A DNA stretch of 63,122 nucleotides from Muribaculaceae bacterium Isolate-013 (NCI) (GTDB lineage Bacteria > Bacteroidota > Bacteroidia > Bacteroidales > Muribaculaceae), in the NCBI GenBank assembly GCA_004102785.1, contig SCEJ01000012.1, positions 1 to 63,122 of the forward strand, written 5' to 3'. The position numbers were made by a program, and so were the translations under genes. Below the pieces are notes generated by a model. That model had not been told where the DNA came from. It did not search any database and saw only the letters and a program-made list of their open reading frames with translations. Shown here in pieces: positions 10,554 through 19,534 of this stretch; the stretch's first letter is position 1, and the number at the start of each line of letters is the position of its first letter.

Positions 10554-12107
10554 TTGCATATGAACACGATATACGAACGTGCGGCACTTGTGGCAGATGC
10601 CGCGCAGCGGATGGGAAAACACGTTTACAGCCCCGGCACAGCCGGCAAAATCACTGAGGCGCGCCTCGAGTTCCAGAAGAAAAGCCCCAAGCTGGCCACG
10701 CTCGAGGAGGCGATAAGGCGCAGCGGCCTGACCGACGGCATGACTATCTCTTTCCACCATCATTTCCGCGGCGGCGACAAGGTGGTGAACATGGTTGTGG
10801 ACAAACTCGCGCAGATGGGTTTCCGGAACCTGCACCTGGCGGCATCGAGCCTCTCCGATGTGCACAGCCCCCTGATAGGGCATATACGCAACGGCGTGAT
10901 TTCGCGCATCTCAACTTCAGGCCTGCGCGGCGAGCTGGCGCAGTGCATCTCGCACGGGCTTATGGATGAGCCGGTGGTGTTCCGCAGCCATGGCGGCCGC
11001 GGCAGTGCCATCGCCTCGGGCGACCTCCATATCGATGTGGCTTTCCTGGGCACATCTTCGTCCGACCCCCTGGGCAACGCCTGCGGATATTCGCGCTCGC
11101 CCAACGCCAGGTCCATCTGCGGTTCACTGGGGTATGCGCTGCCCGACGCCCGCTATGCCGACAAGGTGGTGGTGATTACCGACGACCTCGTGCCATATCC
11201 CAACACCCCGAACTCAATCTCAGAGCACGATGTTGACTTCGTGGTGGAGGTCGATTCGGTGGGCGACTCCTCGAAAATCGCTTCCGGAGCTATACGCGAC
11301 ACCAAGAACCCGCGCGACATACTCCTGGCGCAGCAGGCTGCCAGGGTGATAGAGAACTCGGGATATTTCAATGACGGATTCTCGATACAGACCGGTTCGG
11401 GCGGTGCCTCGCTGGCGGCTGTCAAATTCCTGCGCGAGTCGATGATAGAGAAGGGGATAAAGGCCTCGTTCGCCCTGGGGGGCATCACGGCCCACATGGT
11501 GCGTATGCACCAGGAGGGGCTTATCGACCGCCTTATTGACGTGCAGTCGTTCGACAAGGTGGCGGCCGAATCGCTCATGACCGACCGCAGCCACAAGGAG
11601 GTGTCGTCGTGCGAGTATGCCTCGGCCGACGAACCCGGCTCGGCGGTGCATTACCTCGATGTGGTGATACTTTCGGCTCTTGAGGCCGATGTCAATTTCA
11701 ATGTCAACGTGCTGGTGGGTAGCGACGGCATCATACGCGGAGCCATCGGCGGCCATCCCGACACTGCCGCCGACTCGGCGCTGTCGGTAATCGTATGCCC
11801 GCTGCTGCGCGGCCGCATCCCCTGCATAGTCGACGAGGTGACCACTCTTATCACTCCGGGCAGCACTGTCGATGTGATAGTGACCGAATACGGCATTGCC
11901 GTGAATCCGGCGCGCCCCGACCTTGCCGCAAGGCTCAGGGAGAAGGGGATGAATGTGGTAGGCATAGAGTGGCTGCGCGACAAGGCGCGCTCCATCATCG
12001 GCCGGGCGGCTCCGCTCCCCTTCGGCAACAAGGTGGTGGGCGTGGTGATGAACCGCGACGGCTCCGTGATGGATGTGATAAAGAACATAGAGCCGGCCGA
12101 CGACTGA
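10554..12107 (+). CDS. citF: Citrate lyase alpha subunit (citrate:acetyl-ACP transferase)
   Basis: A 517-residue CoA-transferase-fold subunit that exchanges acetyl for citryl on CitD. Clear motifs are TISFHHHFRGGD near residue 64, GSGGASLAAVKF near 280 and GGHPDTAADS near 402. The N-terminus starts slightly shorter than in some enterobacterial CitF but contains the whole domain. With CitD and CitE it completes the three-subunit lyase. Confidence 0.95.
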   Translation: MHMNTIYERAALVADAAQRMGKHVYSPGTAGKITEARLEFQKKSPKLATLEEAIRRSGLTDGMTISFHHHFRGGDKVVNMVVDKLAQMGFRNLHLAASSLSDVHSPLIGHIRNGVISRISTSGLRGELAQCISHGLMDEPVVFRSHGGRGSAIASGDLHIDVAFLGTSSSDPLGNACGYSRSPNARSICGSLGYALPDARYADKVVVITDDLVPYPNTPNSISEHDVDFVVEVDSVGDSSKIASGAIRDTKNPRDILLAQQAARVIENSGYFNDGFSIQTGSGGASLAAVKFLRESMIEKGIKASFALGGITAHMVRMHQEGLIDRLIDVQSFDKVAAESLMTDRSHKEVSSCEYASADEPGSAVHYLDVVILSALEADVNFNVNVLVGSDGIIRGAIGGHPDTAADSALSVIVCPLLRGRIPCIVDEVTTLITPGSTVDVIVTEYGIAVNPARPDLAARLREKGMNVVGIEWLRDKARSIIGRAAPLPFGNKVVGVVMNRDGSVMDVIKNIEPADD

Positions 12108-12150
12108 ACGACGGCCCCTCCTCCCCCATACACATATCGGCTTACGACCT

Positions 12151-12681
12151 ATGGCAGTGACTCTTGAAATGGTTCTTGCCTCGCGCGACGAGCGCTCCCT
12201 TCTGCAGCGCCGTATGCTGGCTTCCGCCCCGGGACTCGCCCTTGTGGTGGCCACGGTGGTGGTGCCCGGTCCCGAGAAGCGCACCGAAGTGACCCTCCGC
12301 ATAGCCGGAGCCATGGACCGCGCCCTGCGGCAGGCTTTTGACGGACTTGTGAGGGAGGAGGTGAGCCGCGACCTCCCCACGGGCTACGAGGGCTTCTTTC
12401 TTGTTGACACCACCTGCGCGGAGGCCAAGCGCCTGGCCGTGAGGGTGGAGGAGACCCACCCGCTGGGACGTCTGTTCGACATCGACGTGATAGGCCCCGA
12501 CGGGGTGCCTCTTAGCCGTACCGGCTCGGGGGGCGCTCCCCGCCGATGCCTTTTATGCGGCGACAACGCCAGGATATGCATGAGGGAGAGGAAGCACTCC
12601 ATTGACGAACTTACCGCTTATATCCGCAGCCTTACAGATGAATACTTCGGAAGGATACGAGATTCGCACGATACACCATGA
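12151..12681 (+). CDS. citX: Apo-citrate lyase phosphoribosyl-dephospho-CoA transferase (holo-ACP synthase)
   Basis: CitX moves the triphosphoribosyl-dephospho-CoA precursor onto the serine of CitD. The protein has 176 residues, near the family norm. Diagnostic stretches are LASRDER at the start, HPLGRLFDIDV near residue 104, and RCLLCGDNARIC near 131 followed by a conserved HS..EL. The 3' end overlaps the next gene by 44 bases, which suggests coupled translation. Confidence 0.9.
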   Translation: MAVTLEMVLASRDERSLLQRRMLASAPGLALVVATVVVPGPEKRTEVTLRIAGAMDRALRQAFDGLVREEVSRDLPTGYEGFFLVDTTCAEAKRLAVRVEETHPLGRLFDIDVIGPDGVPLSRTGSGGAPRRCLLCGDNARICMRERKHSIDELTAYIRSLTDEYFGRIRDSHDTP

Positions 12682-14404
12682 AGTGAGGTCGCTTCATGCG
12701 CAGTGGGCCGCTTTCCTTGCTGAGAACGGCCTGCGTGAGGAGCGCGTGGACTTCACCCTGGGGATATTCGGCCCCGACGACACTCTGGCCGGAACGGCGA
12801 GCCTGTGCGGCAACATCATCAAGGAGGTGGCTGTGGCCGCCCCGCTGCGCGGCGGCCCGTACACGGCGGCGCTGGTGTCGCGTCTGCTGGCCGAGGCCGC
12901 CGACCGCGGCCACAGCAATGTGATGGTGTTCACCCGTCCGGAATACGGCAGTCTGTTCAGGAGCCTCGCCTTCCGGCCGGTCGGCAGCTCTTCCGGCGCG
13001 GTGCTGATGGAGTCGGACCCCCGCGGTCTCCCCACCTATCTGCGCTCTCTGGCCCGGCTCCGGCGCCCGGGGCGCAACGGTGTGATAGTGATGAATGCCA
13101 ATCCGCTTACACAGGGGCATCTGTGGCTCATACGCCGTGCGGCCGCCCGGGTCGACAATCTCTACATCATTCCGGTGGCCGACAACGATGCCAATGAATT
13201 CACCTATGAGGAGCGGATTGCCGTGCTGCGGCGCTCCACGGCTTCGGCCGGCAATGTCACCGTGTGCCCCGGCAGTCCCTACACGGTGAGCGCCTCCACC
13301 TTCCCCTCCTATTTCATCAAGCAGGTGACCGACGCCACCGATATCCATATCGCCCTTGACCTCGATATATTCGCCCGATGCATTGCGCCGGCGCTGGGAG
13401 CCGTGGTGCGGTTTGCCGGCTCGGAGCCGTCCGATCCCCTTACAGCCCGGTATAACGAGCTGATGGAGCGGATATTGCCCGAATCCGGGATTGAAGTCGT
13501 GGTGATGGAGCGGCTGGAGTGCGACGGCGTGGCGGTGAGCGCCTCGGCCGTGCGTGCGGCCATGCGGCGCCCGTCGGGCCTGGCGGCTGTGGCAAAGCTG
13601 TCCGCGCGCGAGAGCATACCTTATGTAATGGCGCATATGGCCGTGGCGGCGCTCCGCAGCGAGCTTGCCACAACCCCGAAGCCGGGGCTTGTCGACTGCC
13701 ACGACAGCGGCGCCCACCGCGATATGGACTTCCACCTGATGCAGCGCGGCATCGACTCGCTTGCCCCGTGGTTCGCGGCAATCGCCGTGGCGGCATGGCG
13801 CGGTGAGCCCGGCGCTGCTATCCGAGCCCTGGGGGTGGAGGCCGAGGCGGCCATGTTCCGCGCCACCGGAGGGGTCAACACCCACAAGGGGGCGCTGTTC
13901 TGCCTGGGGCTGACACTGGCGGCGGCCTGCCGCCTGGTTGCCGGAGGGGCGATGCCGTCGGCGGCCGCGCTTCAGCAGGCTGTGGCTCAGGAGGCTGCCG
14001 GCTTCGAGCAGCCGGAGGATACCCACGGCGGGGTGGCGATAAGGCGGTTCGGCCGCGGTGGCGCCCTTGCCAGCGCACGTGAGGGGTATGCCCGGGTCTA
14101 CAGCTCGTGGGTGCCGTTTCTGCGCTCTCTGCCCGGGCCTGACACCGACGCCGCGCGGCTCCTGACGCTGCTGCGCATCATGTCGGAGCTCGACGATTCC
14201 AACATACTCTACCGGTGTGGCGCCGCGGTGGCCGACGAGGTCAAGGCGCGCTCGCTGGAGCTTTCCCGGCAACTGGAGGCGCACAATGTGTGCGAGGCCA
14301 TGCGGGTGCTCAACGAAGAGTTTGCGGCCCGCGGCATTTCGCCCGGAGGGGCGGCCGACATGCTGTCGCTCACACTCTTCATCGACAAGATAATACCAAC
14401 CTGA
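12638..14404 (+). CDS. Fused citrate lyase ligase (CitC) and triphosphoribosyl-dephospho-CoA synthase (CitG)
   Basis: A 588-residue protein joining two citrate lyase maturation enzymes. Residues 1 to about 130 form a GNAT-like domain and about 145-310 the nucleotidylyltransferase domain of CitC, with NPLTQGHLWLIRRA near 152; together they acetylate the CitD cofactor using ATP and acetate. From about 324 onward the CitG domain makes the cofactor precursor from dephospho-CoA and ATP: TTPKPGLVDCHDSGAH near 343, GVNTHKGALF near 411 and EDTHGG near 460. The ATG at 12638 is chosen; a TTG at 12602 is in frame but overlaps citX further. In model systems these are separate proteins, or CitG is fused to CitX. 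Confidence 0.9.
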   Translation: MNTSEGYEIRTIHHEVRSLHAQWAAFLAENGLREERVDFTLGIFGPDDTLAGTASLCGNIIKEVAVAAPLRGGPYTAALVSRLLAEAADRGHSNVMVFTRPEYGSLFRSLAFRPVGSSSGAVLMESDPRGLPTYLRSLARLRRPGRNGVIVMNANPLTQGHLWLIRRAAARVDNLYIIPVADNDANEFTYEERIAVLRRSTASAGNVTVCPGSPYTVSASTFPSYFIKQVTDATDIHIALDLDIFARCIAPALGAVVRFAGSEPSDPLTARYNELMERILPESGIEVVVMERLECDGVAVSASAVRAAMRRPSGLAAVAKLSARESIPYVMAHMAVAALRSELATTPKPGLVDCHDSGAHRDMDFHLMQRGIDSLAPWFAAIAVAAWRGEPGAAIRALGVEAEAAMFRATGGVNTHKGALFCLGLTLAAACRLVAGGAMPSAAALQQAVAQEAAGFEQPEDTHGGVAIRRFGRGGALASAREGYARVYSSWVPFLRSLPGPDTDAARLLTLLRIMSELDDSNILYRCGAAVADEVKARSLELSRQLEAHNVCEAMRVLNEEFAARGISPGGAADMLSLTLFIDKIIPT

Positions 14405-14431
14405 AAAATACCAACCTTAAAATCCAAAACC

Positions 14432-16678
14432 ATGATTGATGTTATCGAAAAAGGAGTATATCTCCTTGACGGCAAGGAATTCGCAAACGACACCGCCGGG
14501 CTGCCTGCTCCCGACCGGGCCCGCGAGAACACCATCACATACCGGATTCTCCGCGCCCATGACGCCGACGGCGGGAAGGGGAACCGGATGCGTATCAGGT
14601 TCGATGCGATGATGTCGCACGATATCACCTATGTGGGCATCATACAGACTGCCCGCGCGTCAGGCCTGGAGAAATTCCCCGTGCCCTATGCCATGACCAA
14701 CTGCCATAACTCCCTGTGTGCGGTGGGGGGGACCATCAACGAGGACGACCATGTGTTCGGCCTTTCGGCCGCCAAGAAGTACGGCGGCATATATGTGCCT
14801 GCCAACCAGGCCGTAATCCATCAGTACGCACGTGAGGCGATGGTGAAATGCGGCAACATGATTCTCGGCTCCGACAGCCATACGCGCTACGGCTCGCTCG
14901 GCAACATGGGTGTGGGCGAAGGGGGCGGCGAGCTGGTGAAGCAGCTCCTTGGCAACACATGGGATATAAACGCCCCGGAGGTGGTGCTGGTGTGGCTCGA
15001 AGGCACTCCGAAAAAGGGTGTCGGTCCGCACGATGTGGCCATCTCGCTTGTAAAGGCGGTGTTCGACAGCGGCTTCGTGAAAAACAAGGTGCTCGAGTTC
15101 GCCGGCCCCGGTGTGAAGAACCTCCCGGTGGATTTCCGCAACGGCATCGACATCATGACCACCGAGACCACATGCCTCAGCTCTATATGGATTACCGACA
15201 GCGAGGTTGAGAACCATTACCGCGTGCACGGGCGCCCGGACGACTACAAGGAGATCAAGCCCGGCGATGTGGCCTATTACGACGGCATGATACGCATCGA
15301 CCTCTCCACACAGGAGTCGATGATAGCGCTCCCGTTCCACCCCTCCAACGCCTACACCATACATGAGCTCCAGGCCGACCCGGAGCGTATTCTCCGCGAG
15401 GTGGAGGAGGACGCCCGCCGCCGCTTCGGCGACAAAATCGACATCGATCTCACAGGCAAAATACACAACGGCAAGGTGATGGCCGACCAGGGCATCATCG
15501 CCGGATGCTCCGGCGGAACATACGACAACCTCGCCGAGGCCGCATCCATTCTCAAAGGGCAGTCGGTGGGCAGCGGATATTTCACCGTTTCGGCCTACCC
15601 GCAGTCGGTGCCGGTGTATATGGCCGTGACCCGCGAGGGGGTGGCCGAGGAGCTGCTCGAGGCCGGCGTGGTAATCAAGCCGGCATTCTGCGGCCCATGC
15701 TTCGGCGCGGGCGACGTGCCTGCCAACAACGGCCTCTCCATCCGCCACACCACCCGCAATTTCCCCAACCGCGAGGGCTCCAAGCCCGGCCAGGGGCAGA
15801 TTTCGCTGGTGGCTCTGATGGACGCCCGCTCTATCGCCGCCACGGCGGCCAACGGCGGTGTGATCACGGCGGCCACCGATGTGGACTACACCAACACCCA
15901 CCATCCCTATGATTTCGACGGCAAAATCTACGAGCGCCGCGTGTTCGACGGCTTCGGCAAGGAGGACCCGGACGTGGAGCTGCGCTACGGCCCCAATATC
16001 AAGGACTGGCCCACTATCTACCCCATGCAGCGCGACATGCTCCTGGAGCTGGCGGCTGTGATTCACGACCCGGTGACCACTACCGACGAGCTGATTCCCT
16101 CGGGCGAGACCTCGAGCTACCGCTCCAATCCGCTGAAGCTTTCGGAATTCGCGCTCTCGCGCCGGGTGCCGGAGTATGTGGGAGCCAGCAAGCGCATACA
16201 GCACGACGACCTTCTGCGCCGCCGCGGGGAGTGCCCCGCCGCCGTAAGGGAGGTGCTGGCCCGCGTCGGCGCCGATGTAGATGAGACCTCGTTCGGCTCA
16301 TGTGTGTTCGCCTGCCGTCCCGGCGACGGCTCGGCGCGCGAGCAGGCGGCAAGCTGCCAAAAGGTGCTCGGCGGCGACGCCAACATCTGCTACGAGTACG
16401 CCACCAAGCGCTACCGCTCCAACTGCATCAACTGGGGCATCGTGCCTTTCACCATCAGCAAAGATACGGAGTTTGACTTCAGCCCCGGCGACTACGTGTT
16501 TGTGCCCGGTATCCGCGAGGCTATCCTCTCCGGGGCCGAGGAGATTAACGCAAAGGTAATCACCGCCGCCGGCGCTACGCACCCCCTCCACCTTTATTTC
16601 AGGAATCTCACCCCCGGCGAGCGGCAGATTCTCGCCGACGGATGCCTGATGAACTATTATGCCAGCCAGGCGCGATGA
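14432..16678 (+). CDS. acnA: Aconitate hydratase (mitochondrial-like)
   Basis: A 748-residue 4Fe-4S hydratase that interconverts citrate and isocitrate. Visible motifs are [11 protein letters not shown] near residue 89, [20 protein letters not shown] near 148, TTETTCLSS near 246 giving one cluster cysteine, and CGPCFGAGD near 420 giving the other two. The swivelling C-terminal domain includes [11 protein letters not shown] and [10 protein letters not shown]. The length and sequence fit the mitochondrial-type aconitase described in Bacteroides rather than the 890-residue AcnA of enterobacteria. It follows citCG by 27 bases, so it is probably cotranscribed with citrate lyase. Confidence 0.95.
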   Translation: MIDVIEKGVYLLDGKEFANDTAGLPAPDRARENTITYRILRAHDADGGKGNRMRIRFDAMMSHDITYVGIIQTARASGLEKFPVPYAMTNCHNSLCAVGGTINEDDHVFGLSAAKKYGGIYVPANQAVIHQYAREAMVKCGNMILGSDSHTRYGSLGNMGVGEGGGELVKQLLGNTWDINAPEVVLVWLEGTPKKGVGPHDVAISLVKAVFDSGFVKNKVLEFAGPGVKNLPVDFRNGIDIMTTETTCLSSIWITDSEVENHYRVHGRPDDYKEIKPGDVAYYDGMIRIDLSTQESMIALPFHPSNAYTIHELQADPERILREVEEDARRRFGDKIDIDLTGKIHNGKVMADQGIIAGCSGGTYDNLAEAASILKGQSVGSGYFTVSAYPQSVPVYMAVTREGVAEELLEAGVVIKPAFCGPCFGAGDVPANNGLSIRHTTRNFPNREGSKPGQGQISLVALMDARSIAATAANGGVITAATDVDYTNTHHPYDFDGKIYERRVFDGFGKEDPDVELRYGPNIKDWPTIYPMQRDMLLELAAVIHDPVTTTDELIPSGETSSYRSNPLKLSEFALSRRVPEYVGASKRIQHDDLLRRRGECPAAVREVLARVGADVDETSFGSCVFACRPGDGSAREQAASCQKVLGGDANICYEYATKRYRSNCINWGIVPFTISKDTEFDFSPGDYVFVPGIREAILSGAEEINAKVITAAGATHPLHLYFRNLTPGERQILADGCLMNYYASQAR

Positions 16679-16808
16679 CACACCGGATTCCACGGAGCGT
16701 CCCTGCTTCAAGGCTGTTTCCGGCATTCTGACGCACCCTCATTGGAATAAGCTGACCGCTCAGTATAAACTATTTCCGAACAGTTACCTAATACCTAAAA
16801 CCGATATC
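16679..16808. repeat. Spacer between aconitase and icd with REP-like motif
   Basis: The 130-base spacer contains CCACGGAGCGTCC (16690-16702), identical to the right arm of the palindrome at 18133-18152. The same spacer also holds the CCGGATTCCA motif seen again, inverted, near 18170 and, direct, near 34239. The gene frame of icd is open across this spacer, but no start there fits the family. Confidence 0.5.
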
Positions 16809-18020
16809 ATGGAAAAAATCAAGATGACGACTCCCCTGGTGGAGATGGACGGCGATGAGATGACCCGTATCCTCTGGAAGATGATCAAGGACGAACTCAT
16901 CCTGCCGTTTGTGGAGCTCCGCACGGAGTATTACGACCTGGGCCTGGAGAAGCGCGACGCCACCGAGGACCGCATCACCGTGGAAGCCGCCGAGGCCACG
17001 CGGAAGTATGGTGTGGCCGTGAAGTGCGCCACCATCACCCCCAATGCCGCCCGTATGTCGGAATATAACCTCCACCAGATGTGGAAAAGTCCCAACGGCA
17101 CCATCCGCAGCCTGCTCGACGGCACGGTGTTCCGCACTCCCATCACCATACCGTCGATTTCGCCGGCGGTGAAGAGCTGGAAGAAGCCCATCACCATCGC
17201 GCGCCATGCCTATGGCGATGTATACAAGAACGTGGAGATCCGTGCCGCCGGCGCAGGTGTGGCCAAACTCGTTTTCGAGGGAGCCGACGGCGACCGCCAG
17301 GAGGTTGTGGTGCATGAGTTCAAAGGCCCCGGCGTGCTCCAGGGGATGCACAACACCGACCGCTCCATCACCTCCTTCGCCCATTCCTGCTTCAAGTTCG
17401 CCATCGACACAAAGCAGGATGTGTGGTTCTCCACCAAGGATACCATCTCGAAGAAGTACGACGCGCGTTTCCGCGAGATTTTCGACGAGGTGTTCGAGCA
17501 GTACAAGTCTGATTTCGAGCGTCTCGGACTGGAATACTTCTACACTCTCATTGACGATGCCGTGGCCCGCGTGATCCGCAGCGAGGGCGGCTTCATCTGG
17601 GCCTGCAAGAACTACGACGGCGATGTGATGTCCGATATGGTGTCGACAGCCTTCGGCTCCCTGGCCATGATGACCTCGGTGCTGGTGTCGCCCGACGGCA
17701 AATATGAATATGAGGCCGCCCACGGCACTGTCACCCGCCATTATTACAAGCATCTCAAGGGGGAGGAGACCTCGACCAACTCCATGGCCACCATCTTTGC
17801 ATGGACCGGCGCGCTCCGCAAGCGCGGCGAGCTCGACGGCCTGCCCGAACTGGTGCGCTTCGCCTGCCAGTTGGAGGATGCCTGCTTCGACACCCTCAAC
17901 GAGGGAATCGTGACCAAGGATCTTGTCAGCCTCATGCATGGCGTTGAGCCGCGCGCGGTAAACTCGCGCGAATTCCTCCTGGAAATCCGCAAACGCCTCG
18001 AAAAGCTTCTGGGCGCCTGA
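16809..18020 (+). CDS. icd: NADP-dependent isocitrate dehydrogenase (eukaryotic-like)
   Basis: Oxidises isocitrate to 2-oxoglutarate and CO2 with NADP. At 403 residues it belongs to the dimeric eukaryotic-like class: [17 protein letters not shown] at the N-terminus, [17 protein letters not shown] near 95 (substrate loop), and [17 protein letters not shown] near 300 (cofactor loop). The ATG at 16809 matches the family start; the upstream open frame covers the intergenic repeat. It is the last gene of the citrate operon and is followed by a strong hairpin. No citrate synthase follows. Confidence 0.95.
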   Translation: MEKIKMTTPLVEMDGDEMTRILWKMIKDELILPFVELRTEYYDLGLEKRDATEDRITVEAAEATRKYGVAVKCATITPNAARMSEYNLHQMWKSPNGTIRSLLDGTVFRTPITIPSISPAVKSWKKPITIARHAYGDVYKNVEIRAAGAGVAKLVFEGADGDRQEVVVHEFKGPGVLQGMHNTDRSITSFAHSCFKFAIDTKQDVWFSTKDTISKKYDARFREIFDEVFEQYKSDFERLGLEYFYTLIDDAVARVIRSEGGFIWACKNYDGDVMSDMVSTAFGSLAMMTSVLVSPDGKYEYEAAHGTVTRHYYKHLKGEETSTNSMATIFAWTGALRKRGELDGLPELVRFACQLEDACFDTLNEGIVTKDLVSLMHGVEPRAVNSREFLLEIRKRLEKLLGA

Positions 18021-18045
18021 CGCTCCGGTAATCCGCTGAAAATAT

Positions 18046-18101
18046 GCCTCCGGCACGCCGGTCTCCGGGTTCACTCCCCGGGCCGAGTGCCGGAGGCTTT
18101 G
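18046..18101 (+). terminator. Terminator of the citrate operon
   Basis: GCCTCCGGCA (18046-18055) pairs with TGCCGGAGGC (18088-18097), with an inner CCGG.../CCGG stem, and TTTG follows. It lies 25 bases after the icd stop codon. Confidence 0.75.
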
Positions 18102-18132
18102 TGCTGTTTCCCTGCTGACGCCCCCGCAGTAG

Positions 18133-18152
18133 GGACGCTCCACGGAGCGTCC
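18133..18152. repeat. REP-like palindrome
   Basis: GGACGCTCC, two bases, GGAGCGTCC: a perfect 9-bp inverted repeat. Thirteen bases of its right part recur at 16690-16702 before icd. It lies just beyond the citrate operon terminator. Confidence 0.65.
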
Positions 18153-18243
18153 GTACACCCCTCTTGATGGAATCCGGCGAATCAGATACGGCCACAAGGC
18201 AGTCCGGGATTGATGGCCGGGAGCGGATCTTCTCACCAAGGCC

Positions 18244-18513
18244 GTGATCGACTTTCCCCGCATCATGTACACCGGTCTGATTTCGGTGGCCATGGTCGAC
18301 AACTACGACTACTACTCACACTCGCGCTACACCCGCTTCGCTTCGACCAACGGCTACACTTTCTACAAGTCGGCTCTCTCGTCGGGCCTTGTGTCGAAAG
18401 GGATTTATGAGTACTACCGCAGCGGCAAAGTAACTTCAGGCTACGATGCATTCTGCGCGCAGACCGTTGCAAATTATAATGAAGGCACGGTGCGCCAGAA
18501 CAAGGGGCGGTGA
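18244..18513 (+). pseudogene. Fragment of a paralogue of the large secreted protein at 423
   Basis: The reading frame gives 89 residues beginning MIDFPRIMYTGLISVAMVDN and continuing with a YYSHSRYTRF stretch. This matches PRVMYTGLLSVAKVSRYDN and NSRYYRFSANG, around residues 357-390 of the protein at 423-4859. The DNA is also recognisably similar (CATGTACACCGGTCTG and GTGATGTACACCGGTCTG). No signal peptide, promoter or remainder of the gene is present, so this is best read as a decayed remnant of a second copy. The frame after about residue 45 diverges from the homologue. Confidence 0.65.
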
Positions 18514-18776
18514 GTTTCAGGTGTTTGTTGCGGTCGCGACCAGTTGCCGCCCCTATGGGCGACTGCAATTTCCGAAATTTTTTTCAAAAAAATGCAGGGG
18601 TGGTGAACTATTCCGGGCGAGGGGTTGTTCTAATGATACAAAGCAGCAATGCTTTCCATTGCAAGAAATGTGATAATGATTGGTTTATTATTTAACGAGG
18701 AGTTACTGCGACAGCAACTCCCCGTTTCTGTGTGTGTGTGTATTGCAAGTAAGATTAATTTATTTCTTAAGGCGGA
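18514..18776. other. Non-coding stretch with small hairpins and a TG repeat
   Basis: No gene is seen. The stretch holds a GGTCGCGACC palindrome (18532-18541) of the kind found again at 34198-34271, a GCAATG/CATTGC hairpin near 18645-18661, a GGAGTT/AACTCC hairpin near 18700-18724 and a short TG dinucleotide run near 18730. The hairpin at 18700 may terminate transcripts from the minus-strand gene at 18777. Confidence 0.4.
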
Positions 18777-19070
18777 TTATTTCTTGAGGCTCATCTGCGA
18801 TTTGATGTAATCGCGGTAGCCCTTGGTGTCGCCGCGGCTTGTGTTGAGTTTCATGTTTTCGCGGGCCTGACGGATGTTGGTGTCAATGCCGGCGTTCCAT
18901 TCTTTGTCGGCCTTGCGCTGCGCCTTGCGGCGCTTTACGTCGAATGATTTGTTGGCCTTGGCGGTGCGCCAGCTACGCGGCACCAGGGTGATGCGGAATC
19001 GCGGCGCCATGAAAATGTGGCAGAAGAGCCAGAGGGGGAAGCGGATAATGATTACAAGAAATTTGAACAT
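18777..19070 (-). CDS. Small membrane-anchored hypothetical protein
   Basis: A 97-residue protein not recognised as a known family. The first about 22 residues are hydrophobic (FKFLVIIIRFPLWLFCHIFM) and could be a membrane anchor. The rest is very basic, rich in Arg and Lys, with a helix-forming RKAQRKADKEW segment. Codon use fits the genome. It stands alone on the minus strand between the citrate operon and panB. The nearest upstream promoter, at 19396-19425, would give it a leader of about 320 bases that carries the 21-bp hairpin. Confidence 0.6.
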   Translation of the reverse strand: MFKFLVIIIRFPLWLFCHIFMAPRFRITLVPRSWRTAKANKSFDVKRRKAQRKADKEWNAGIDTNIRQARENMKLNTSRGDTKGYRDYIKSQMSLKK

Positions 19071-19132
19071 AAGTCTGTGAGATTTTATGATATGATGTTT
19101 ATAAGGTTTTACAGGCTGGTGCAGGTGAACAC

Positions 19133-19180
19133 ACGCGCCCCTGCCTGTATCCCGGCGGGGGGATACAGGCAGGGGCGCGT
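19133..19180. repeat. Perfect 21-bp hairpin
   Basis: The arms 19133-19153 and 19160-19180 are exact reverse complements, beginning ACGCGCCCC and ending GGGGCGCGT, with a six-base loop. No T-run follows directly on either strand, so it is not a plain terminator. It lies between a minus-strand promoter (19396-19425) and the small gene at 18777-19070, so it could act in that transcript's leader or end a short RNA. Confidence 0.8.
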
Positions 19181-19395
19181 TATGTGTGAAAAAAAGTCCG
19201 TCATGGATAGAACGATTATAAGGCCATTCTCCGGTGATGCTGGAGCGATGGCTGAAATCATTCTGCCAGACGGGACGCAGATTATTTTATTTTGTAGAAG
19301 GGAGAAGAGCCGTCCCTCCACTTTCAGGCTTTGCGGAAGCCCGAATTGCCGGTGTGGAGTATTCTCCCGGCCGCCGTGCGGGCGGCTTGGCGAGG

Positions 19396-19425
19396 CAAAG
19401 TTACTAACCTCCCCGGAATTTGCAA
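19396..19425 (-). promoter_or_regulatory. Orphan minus-strand promoter (TTG-N19-TAACTTTG)
   Basis: On the minus strand TTG (complement of 19423-19425), 19 bases and TAACTTTG (complement of 19396-19403) match the consensus exactly. The next intact minus-strand gene starts more than 300 bases downstream, so either a long leader or a small RNA is transcribed from here. Confidence 0.75.
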
Positions 19426-19484
19426 ATAATTATGAAGAAAATATGGCAACCGAACTAAAACGGCTCCGGCGGTGAGGGTATGAA

Positions 19485-19514
19485 ATTGCCGGAAACGAGA
19501 GGGTTTCCGGCAAT
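19485..19514 (-). terminator. Hairpin after panB
   Basis: ATTGCCGGAAAC (19485-19496) and GTTTCCGGCAAT (19503-19514) form a perfect 12-bp stem with a six-base loop, 20 bases past the panB stop. The T-run on the minus strand is short, so termination may be partial. Confidence 0.65.
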
Positions 19515-19534
19515 CTTCATCGTTAGCATCGGGT

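Noticed and set aside
16659-16808. N-terminal extension of isocitrate dehydrogenase by 50 residues
   Set aside because: It covers a repeat-containing spacer and part of the aconitase end; the family start fits the ATG at 16809.
19017-19475. Plus-strand open frame of 152 codons over the 21-bp hairpin
   Set aside because: The composition is irregular, it overlaps the minus-strand gene at 18777-19070 and the hairpin, and no motif is seen.
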